Shown piece by piece: positions 56,390-64,000 of a DNA stretch of 64,000 nucleotides. Below the pieces are notes generated by a model. That model did not search any database. It was not told the origin of the DNA and saw only the letters and a program-made list of their open reading frames with translations. Source of the stretch: Arbacia lixula (lineage: Eukaryota; Echinodermata; Echinoidea; Arbacioida; Arbaciidae). A program made the translations under genes and the position numbers. The stretch lies in assembly GCA_963669155.1 (NCBI GenBank), contig OZ022589.1:10838845-10902844 (forward strand). The letters run 5' to 3'. Each line of letters starts with the position of its first letter. Position 1 is the stretch's first letter.

Positions 56390-58266
56390 CTGACGGAGAT
56401 GGTTCAGAGAGAGAGAGAGAGAGAGAGAGAGACCAAAGGAATCAGAAGGGGAGGCAAAACAAAATAATTTGCATGTAAATCAATTAATTCCATTTTTTTA
56501 TCATCAATTTCGTTATATTTGTTACAGTGTACCCCAGCAGGCCCATTGTGGGAACTATTACAAAATGGTGGGGGCATATCAGTATGGGAGGCCCCATCTC
56601 TTTCCTTAATCAGTATCATTCACACTTCATGCACCCCCGCATGCACCTATCATCATGTGCAGTTGCCACCAATGAAACAAAAAAAAAAAAAACAAACAAA
56701 CAAACCATCGCCCTTTTCCACCCCATCAACATACTCACTTCCCATCAGGTGTAAGCCACTTCGTTCGCCTGCATCATCGTAGTAGTCAGAATGCATCTGG
56801 TACGGGCCGCATGCTAAACTCCCGACATCCATCTTACATAAGGGATCTGGCATCTCGCAGTTCGACTCCACCTTGCAGATGCAGCGCAGGCAATCCGCTG
56901 GCACGGGTTCTACAATGATGAGGAGGAAAATGATGATCGTAATATTGATTAATGATAGTGATAACATGATGATGATAATGGTGCTGTTGGAATGATAACG
57001 CCGACGATGATGATAGTGGTAGTGATGATGATGTTGATTATCATAGAGTACCGAAGTGTGACGTAATATGAACCCTACGTTGTCAAGACAACTGATTCTA
57101 AACTATGTAGGTATGGGCCAAACAGCGATGATCACAGCGGAGTGCCCGAGACTAGGCCGATAGACAATGTCGAACCAGTAAATCTTGATATGTTGTTTTA
57201 GAACCAGAGACCTCCGTGACAGTGGGTATACCCCTTCGATACTCTAGAAATGATGATGCTGAATCATATTACGACTTCAAGTCCAAAAAATAAGTTAACA
57301 CAAAGGATGTATTTCTGTGTACGGAGTTCCGCTTTCTTTCGAAATTGATCTGCCTTCGGCGTTTGATACTATATAAAAAGTTACGTACTATAAGTACTAT
57401 GGAATAAGAAGTGTAGTAGCACATGACTTATTTCGAAACTTTTATTTCGCACCACATATAATTCTGTAAACTTCGACACTACCACTAAAAGGTCCACACG
57501 GTAAGGATCTAATAACAAAGAATATATCAATGAATGATGTAACAAATAATTTATGATCTTTATTCGGGATCTTTATGGAGTCTATTGGTCCCCTCAGTGA
57601 AATCATGCACTCGGGAAAATAATACCGTACGCCCTCCACTTCACCTCGGGAACAAGATTCCTCGTGATCATGAAATATGTGTACATTTTTGTATGTACAA
57701 ATGACAAGGATCTACTTGGATGTTATATACAACAAATAAATGTTTTCCATTCGTTCAATAGAAAGAATATTTGCATTATTTATATATCATTAAAATGTTT
57801 TGATATTAGTTGATATATATTCGTGCTGCTACTGAGCGCTACCACGAAGAATTTGAACAAAATATCGACACAACAGTCATGAAAAGGAACGGAGGCTCCG
57901 GTATTTTTGTTTCAAAAAGGCACTTCATGTTTTGTTTGCATTTCGTTTGAACATGCTCATTTGCTGAATGGTTATATTATTTTGATTCATGATGATTAAG
58001 TGTTAGTTTTAGTAAGCAATTATGTGTTCTCACGATTTATTTTGATGAATGCTATGATGAAATCGTAGTTGTATCCTTCGAGCTAACATACTTCGCCTTT
58101 CACCTAATAGACTCCGACACAGAAGAAATAATGACATAATCAGTATACAGTCGGTATACTGTTGAAGCAAGGCCGCGCGCACTTAATTACCCTGACCCCA
58201 TGCTTGGGCACTAAGAACCAGCACCAGCAGCGAACACACAGCCAGGCGAGCCAAGATCCCCATCAT
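56181..58266 (-). CDS. Invertebrate-type (i-type) lysozyme, 3 exons
   Basis: A secreted muramidase of the destabilase/i-type family, which cleaves peptidoglycan for defence or digestion. Exons 58266-58191, 56909-56739 and 56389-56181 join in phase 1 to 151 residues. A signal peptide (MMGILARLAVCSLLVLVL, then SAQAWGQ) precedes the mature EPVPADCLRCICKVESNC. The catalytic Glu (in KVESNC) and Asp (in CKMDVGSLACG) of the family are both present, as are GPYQMHSDYY, VQAYMARY, PTCEDFARIHNGGPDG and YWNLVQ. The mature chain has 11 cysteines. Some cysteines usual for the family are replaced (YYDDAG where YWIDC is common, EQAVQAYM where ECVQAYM is common, GPDGY where GPNGC is common). It has a TATA box and short leader. 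It is transcribed towards ARF. Confidence 0.95.
56406..56432. repeat. (AG)n microsatellite in a splice acceptor
   Basis: About 13 AG units. Read on the minus strand it is (CT)n, lying about 15 bases before the lysozyme exon 3 acceptor, where the polypyrimidine tract should be. Confidence 0.9.
56739..56909 (-). CDS. i-type lysozyme exon 2 (catalytic)
   Basis: The acceptor is catcattgtag, in phase 1. It reads EPVPADCLRCICKVESNC, EMPDPLCKMDVGSLACG, PYQMHSDYYDDAGERSGLHL, MG. It carries both catalytic residues. The donor is gtgagt. Confidence 0.95.
56910..58190 (-). other. Lysozyme intron 1
   Basis: It contains a GATGAT-rich stretch (56915-57045) and otherwise AT-rich sequence. No exon or mobile element is recognised. 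Confidence 0.6.
58191..58266 (-). CDS. i-type lysozyme exon 1 (signal peptide)
   Basis: It starts ATGATGGGG and reads MMGILARLAVCSLLVLVL then SAQAWGQ, with donor gtaatt in phase 1. The first of the two Met codons is taken as the start. The hydrophobic core and small residues before the cleavage region fit a signal peptide. Confidence 0.9.
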
Positions 58267-58356
58267 GTTTTCAGTCAGTCTAGCCTCAACAACTTCGGAG
58301 AAAACAATCTCGTGATTGTTGGTTCCAAGTGAATTTGGTTTCTGTTTGAGCTTAAG

Positions 58357-58363
58357 TTTTATA
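58357..58363 (-). promoter_or_regulatory. TATA box of the lysozyme gene
   Basis: On the minus strand GGGTATAAAACTTAAGC lies ~90 bases before the start codon. A start site ~30 bases downstream would give a leader of ~60 bases. Confidence 0.7.
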
Positions 58364-58732
58364 CCCGCAAAGTCGCTATCGCGTGACGCGGATGTGCGTC
58401 AAAAGAATCAACATCAAATTTCGACAGCGTTCCGTGTGCAGAAATGTTAAGATATACGCCCCTCTCTTCTCCCCTCTCCGTCTGCATACGGATTTTGGGC
58501 TACATTACGTGAGTGGATGTCTACTCCCCCATCGTAACATTACAAATCATCCTAATTCGCCCATTCTTATTCAATCTTATTATAACGAGGAAAATTTGTA
58601 GCAAACCATTCATGAGTACGCGTTGATGCTTTGTCATGCTTTGAGCATCTCGATCTTGACAATGTCATAATGAAGGTTATTGAATTGGTGCAGCTGTTCC
58701 ATTTCAATTGAGATAGGCTCTGGGCCTTAGGG

Positions 58733-58870
58733 TGCATGGACTAACTGAGTCTATGTCAGGTAGAACAGACTACGCCCTACCACCACGGCCAGCAAGTGGG
58801 GGAAGAGTGTTGTCTTTGCTACCAGACATACTTATATCTTAACAGATTTTATCGTGTCCATGCATTCTAC
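58733..58870. mobile_element. Foldback MITE family 4, copy 2 (diverged)
   Basis: GTGCATGGACTAACTGAGTC, AGACTACGCCCTACC and CTACCAGACATACTTA match parts of the element at 54542-54779. The ends are degraded. It lies ~370 bases upstream of the lysozyme TATA box. Confidence 0.7.
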
Positions 58871-58907
58871 ATCTCAGATCAACCTATCTCAAACATGAGA
58901 AACTTAG

Positions 58908-59422
58908 AGGGATTGTTAACCATGTTAACCCTGAAGAGAAGTTGGTTTAAATAAAAACAGACACTTGAAATGAACATTACTGACGGTTTGATGAAAATCG
59001 GTCAAAGTAAAAGAATATTATTCGATTTTGAAATGTACATTTTGTGACGTCACGTGCGAGGTGCTCTTCCATTTGTTCTGTGTACAGTATAATTACAAGA
59101 TTTGCTCTTTTTCTGTTTTTCACAACGGAATTATTTTTGTTTTTTTCATGCAGATATGTGTGTAAAAAGGTATTTTTGATGATATGTCAATTGCACAAGT
59201 ACAAGAATGCATATATTTTGAGATATGCACATTTTCGAGAAAAAATTTGTACACAGCATAATTATGGGAGAGCAACTCGCACGTGACGTCACAAACTGAA
59301 AACTTTAAAAGATCATAACTTTCTTATCCTGTGACGGAATTTCATCAAACCTTCGCTTATATGTTTCTTTCACGTGTCTGGTTTTATTGAAACAAAACTA
59401 ATTTCAGGGTAAACTATCGTGG
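58908..59422. mobile_element. CRE-bearing foldback MITE family, copy 4
   Basis: AACCCTGAAGAGAAGTTGGT.. TTTTGTGACGTCACGTGCGA on the left faces CTCGCACGTGACGTCACAAA.. ACTAATTTCAGGGTAAACTA on the right. Two perfect TGACGTCA palindromes are present. It lies ~600 bases upstream of the lysozyme promoter. Confidence 0.85.
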
Positions 59423-59617
59423 ATGATAACTAGTGCATCATTTTTTTCCGCTGCACATATCATTATTCTGTAATCCAGGAGATCTTAGCTGGATCCTCCT
59501 GGTCAATAATATTTATCCCTTAATCCTCTAACATTGATGGAGGTGATCAAAACGTACGTTCAATGTACCCCTTACACAGAAACATACAGACATACGCAGA
59601 CGCGATAACACACGACA

Positions 59618-59665
59618 CGCCCCCCCCCCCCCACCCCTCACACACACACACACACACACACACTC
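59618..59665. repeat. Poly-C run and (CA)n
   Basis: About 12 C are followed by CACCCCT and (CA)n up to CTCACG. Confidence 0.9.
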
Positions 59666-61660
59666 ACGTTTTGGTTAATGTTTTATCTTCTTTCTTTTTC
59701 GAAATGAACAGTAATTACAATACAAACCTATATGCATTACAATACTAGTAATATTCATCAAAGTATTACATATCAATGATTCACTGATGGAATGGTGAAA
59801 AAGAAAAAGTTCTCTATGTATAAACAAAGAAAACACAAGAGGAAATCAGCAGAAGACAACCCCACATGCTCCCTCAATATTTGAAGGGGGGGGGGCAAAA
59901 TAGATTTTTGCCCTCCCAAAAGGCCCCCTCGCAATACGAAATGAATACCATTCGTACAGGTATTGATATACGACAAAACACAACTATTTTGAGCTCTAAG
60001 ATTTGAAGTTTAGACAATCAAGAAACAAAATGTTCACATGCGCTCCCTCGTATTATCAACATTTCGTTAATTTATCAAGGGTCATTTGTGTTCCTCTCTC
60101 TCGATCCCTCGCATATTAGTTGGGGATAATACCCATTATATTCCACATACTAAGAATGTTGCTATATGATTGGTCAAGAGTTGATCACGTGATGAGGCGT
60201 AATTTTTCCTATCAGATCACTTGAGAATAAAAGTTCGTTACACTCTAGATGATAGTACTTTTTCGTTTCGCTGATCTCTTCACTCTTCACAGTCCTAACG
60301 CGTGATAAATTTTTTGAGTATGCGCGAAATAAAAGCGCGTTACACTCGGACTATCAGCTCCCACTTACGCGTCCAAACGCGCATCATGATGCGCGTCCTA
60401 ATTAAACGCGCGTCATAATGCGCGTCCTAATTAACGCGCATCCTTACGCGTGTTCCCCATGGCAGCGGCTCGGGGTTAGGTAGAGAAGTAAACATTACTT
60501 TTGTACGTCAAATTGTCATTTTTGGTATAGATAGTTGGTTTCAGATGTGGAATATAAATCAAATAATCAACTTTTGGTTTCAGGCAATGAGACGAACTAT
60601 CACTTCCTCGGCGATCTGAATGTATACGCTATCTTTCCTCAGCTGCGCTTCGGAAAGATAGCTACATCCAGATCGCCTCGGAAGTGATAGTTCATCCCAT
60701 CACCTTCACCAACGTTGATTATTTGTTTACTAACAATTAAGGGGCATGCTCTTGAGCCCCTCACAAGACAAAAAGTCTAGAGCCCGTTTTCCAGAGATTT
60801 TCCTTTTCTGTAATTCTGAGTACATTGTAAGCGCATATATCTTCATAAATTTTCAATCTTAAAAGGGACATTTTTGTCGGCACAAATGTTCTAACCAAAA
60901 TGGCTCCTCTGTCGATACATTGGGCCCTATGAAGACAAATATAATTTCAACTTATCTTTAGGCAGCAAGCGCCCTTCCCTCGCTTGCCAAAGGGTATCAT
61001 ACCGTATGATACGTGCTCCACCAAAACACAAGGTCTCTTTTCGATTGATATATCTGTGACATCTTGCACGGGCAAAGTTACCTTGAGAACAAATGTGTAT
61101 GCTTCGATGAAATTAGTGATATAAGCTCGTATGTGTACATTTCGTTAGCTTATATATAATATCTACATACACACATACACACGCACATACGCACACACAC
61201 GCACACACAGTTTAATTCATAATACAAAATTTGGGTTATAAGATTGTTTGCGCTTCATTTATTGAATATTCATTGGAGTTCCTAGCAAGCTGCTTCACTC
61301 GCTCTCAAAAAGTATTATCAAAGTAAGAAAATAAGTTGCAAAACGAAAGAGGAAATGTAACTCTGATGATTGTTATTACTTTCTAACACATGGGCTTATT
61401 GTATATTACAAGGTAGGCTTATATATTTTTTTTCGCGCTTCATTAATCAAATATTCTTCAGAGCTACTCGCTCGCTCGGAATAAGAATGATAAAAGTCAG
61501 AAAATAAAGTGCAAACAGGAGTACAAAATGTAACAATGATGATTAAAACTATGTGTTAGCCCTCACCATGGATGGACAGACTTTGATTGTCGCACCCCTC
61601 CAAAATATACTTGTGAAACTTGTCGCTCACAAAGAGAAAGAGTGTGCAATTAATGGGGCG
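59666..61660. other. Intergenic, CpG-rich patch and palindrome
   Basis: No gene is seen. It contains a cluster of ACGCG/CGCGT motifs (60290-60480), a ~120-base near-perfect palindrome (60588-60708) and a CA-rich tract (61160-61210). Two related stretches with CGCTTCATT.. AATATTC.. CTCGCTC occur at 61250-61350 and 61436-61480. Confidence 0.6.
60588..60708. repeat. Near-perfect palindrome, ~55-base arms
   Basis: GAACTATCACTTCC-type sequence on one side faces GGAAGTGATAGTTC on the other. GGCGATCTGAATGTA faces TACATCCAGATCGCC and GCTATCTTTCC faces GGAAAGATAGC, with a small CTCAGCTGCGCTTC loop. It is probably the core of a foldback element. Confidence 0.88.
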
Positions 61661-61664
61661 TGAA

Positions 61665-63745
61665 TATCTTGCATGTGTGCATTTTTCCTGAAGCAGGATA
61701 TGTTGACACATGAGAAGAGTATCGTGATTTCCAGTACATCACCCACTGTAAACAACGATCACATTCTTCATGCCAATAGCAACATTATAGAGAATGTCAG
61801 ATCCTCGGCCTTGCGTGATGTTTTCAAGTTTGGCATTATGCACGCATGATACTAGCCTATGTCCCGGGCTGTGAAGTGTGTCGACAACTGTTATTATAAC
61901 ACAATGCAATTAAAACAATTAATGAAACTGTTTCAACACATCAAACGTACCAAATAATATGCTTAGATTACTGATGTGTGTATGCTTGAAGGGCACCACC
62001 GGACAGAGATTTAGTTCTTTTACATCAAAGATATATCTCAAATAAACATACAAAATCAAGTTTAAAGGTGATATTCATAGAAAATCCAAAAATATGAAGA
62101 TATTCATGTACAGAAAGCTTATAAGCCATACAATGAGCTCGGATGACATTCAAACAATATATCACTTTCCAAAAAGCGAAATTAGGGTGAAAACAATCAC
62201 CGTATTCTCGGGGACAAATTTGACCTACTGTCATCCGAAACGGCCGTTAGGTCTGACGTAAGAAACGGGAGGCGTTATTGTGCATCACACATGCCAATCC
62301 GCAGCTTCTTTTCCGCCAGAAGCATCGGGCATTGTTAATGAAACTGTGATGGCAGTTGCTAGTGGAATAACAGGTGTGATACACAATGGTCATTGTGAAG
62401 CATATCCCGGCTGTGACGTACACACAACGCCACTTTCCCTTAGGCGATTTCGTAGGTCAGGAAGAGAGTCAATTTAGTGAAATTTGACTTTCATTAAACA
62501 CATAACTGAACACTTTCATGGCATGTTAGCTGCATAAATTGCTTTAATAACTCATTTAATTATAAAATAAACTATATTTATTTGATTTTATTTCCTATGA
62601 TTACCACCTTTAAGATCCTGAGTTTAATTCTACATTGCTTGGGAACATCATGTTTCAATAGTTATGTCAGCGCAGTTCCCATAAAGATACCACCTAACGA
62701 TACTCAAATCGATCGCAATTGCGATATATCGCAGCCAGCAAAGAAAATTAAAAAAAAAAAAAACTTTGTGTACACGCCGATCACTATCGTTTCCGCTGTG
62801 CGATAAATCGCTTAGGTACGCGAATCGATCTAGCGGACATGCAAAGAAAGTGCACGTGAACATCGAGATACTATAGTAACCGATGTTCCGCATTAATTCA
62901 TTGCATTGTTCTCAAATTAAACCTATCAGTATGATTGATATTCAATTCTAGTGCCAAAACAACGACGCATTGGTTTTGTAATACCCGGTGGTCCCCTTTA
63001 AGAGTAGAATAGCCCTTTAAAACTCGGCATTGTTCAGCAGTTTTCACAACCCTGTAAACATTTTTGAAATTATACAATCATTCTTTCCTTTCTTTCCTTC
63101 TTTGTTTATAATTATGTTTGAAACACCTCGTTTCATATAGCGACCTTAGTTTCCATCCATGTAGCTTATTGCACTGACCAGTGGTCAGCGGTCGTCATTT
63201 TGGTCTAATCCTGGTCGCACCAATGCATCCCTGTGGCACGGACAGCTGGAAAGGAAAGGAAAGTTTTGTCACTATTCCTAGAAAGATTCGTTAAGCCATG
63301 GCTGTGGCATTTCAAACTTATCGCAAGGGTTGGGTATATACTGCTGATCCATGCCGAAATTTGTGACTTTGTAAAAGGGATATTCTACGTTTAAACATAC
63401 ATATTAGAATCATCTGAGCATATATCGGTACACTGGATGTGTTAAAACAGTGTCCTTTATTATGTCAATCAAATTGTGTTGTGATAGCAGATATCCCATT
63501 TGTCGACACACTTCACAGCCTGGAACTTAGGCAAGCAACATGTGTGCATAATGCTAAACATAATTCATGCAAAACATCACGCAAGGCCGAGGATCTGACA
63601 CTCTATATCATGCTGCTATTGGCATGAAAAATGTGGTCGTTGTTTACAGTGAGGTCGTTGTTTACAGTGGGTGATGTACTGGAAGTCATGATGCTCTTCT
63701 CATGTGTCAACATTTCCTGATTTAGGAAAACGCGTGATGTATGTA
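61665..63745. mobile_element. Long inverted repeat with 1.6-kb spacer
   Basis: The arm at 61665-61900 and the arm at 63480-63745 match in opposite orientation. Shared pieces include ATGTTGACACATGAGAAGAG, AGTACATCACCCACTGTAAA, TCAGATCCTCGGCCTTGCGT and GGCTGTGAAGTGTGTCGACA. The right arm has an extra ~20-base tandem (GTCGTTGTTTACAGTG). The spacer shows no recognisable gene. A weakly similar stretch at 62350-62440 may be a third fragment. Confidence 0.8.
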
Positions 63746-64000
63746 TTGCATAAATCATTTCTAGTGACGCCCTCTCTCATACAGAAAATGAGTGAGAGAA
63801 GACTTCCCTACCCTTGCACGATGTGCCTTATCTTGTGATGGAAAACTGGTTATTAGAAATACAAGAGTCTTTCCCCCGCTGGATTGGCCGGAGCTCTTTC
63901 ACACCCATTTTCCCCTTGATCTTACAACATGATTACCAAACACACTCATGTGCTTCTTGCGACAATGATTAACGCTCCTTCTTAAAAACAAATTAGTTTG

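Noticed and set aside
62280-62477. 65-codon frame
   Set aside because: It lies in the spacer of the inverted repeat, has low similarity to its arms and no protein motif.

Overview
The window is nuclear DNA from an intron-rich animal, most likely a marine invertebrate deuterostome such as an echinoderm. The grounds are three. The longest gene is a sushi/HYR mosaic of a kind expanded in echinoderms, hemichordates and amphioxus. A second gene encodes an invertebrate-type (i-type) lysozyme, a family known from invertebrates. The non-coding DNA is AT-rich and crowded with short foldback (MITE-like) elements and simple repeats. The species assignment is inference; the gene families are read from translated exons.

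Three protein-coding genes are supported. (1) Positions 192-37647, plus strand: the 3' part of a very large extracellular protein gene. I resolve 30 coding exons (5,792 nt, about 1,930 residues) with consistent intron phases. They encode 7 HYR domains and 16 sushi (CCP) domains, a two-exon linker with a pentabasic RRRRR site, and two GCC2/GCC3-type (ephrin-receptor-like) cysteine modules before the stop. The 5' part lies upstream of the window. The last modules (sushi, sushi, HYR, HYR, sushi, linker, GCC2/3) resemble the module order in the N-terminal half of SVEP1/polydom, but here the protein stops there. (2) Positions 45464-50636, plus strand: a complete four-exon class I ARF GTPase of 180 residues. 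(3) Positions 56181-58266, minus strand: a complete three-exon secreted i-type lysozyme of 151 residues with a TATA box.

Layout: 1-37.6 kb is the sushi/HYR gene, whose introns hold foldback elements and microsatellites. 37.6-45.4 kb is its 3' flank plus a repeat-rich intergenic region with C/G homopolymer runs, a 451-bp TIR element and a telomere-like patch. 45.4-50.9 kb is ARF. 50.9-56.1 kb is intergenic with no gene seen. 56.2-58.4 kb is the lysozyme. 58.4-64 kb has no gene seen and holds foldback elements, CpG-rich palindromes and a long inverted repeat.

The most unusual signal is repeated tandem duplication across exon/intron junctions. At seven exon edges in two genes the exon end or start, with its splice site and flanking intron, is copied next to itself. 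Two of these have grown into minisatellites of about eight copies (after 9109 and after 34538). No retroviral, LTR or Polinton coding sequence was seen. No prokaryote-style system, CRISPR array or operon is present. The three genes show no obvious joint pathway. The sushi/HYR protein is extracellular (matrix, adhesion or complement-like), ARF acts at Golgi membranes, and the lysozyme is a secreted antibacterial or digestive enzyme.
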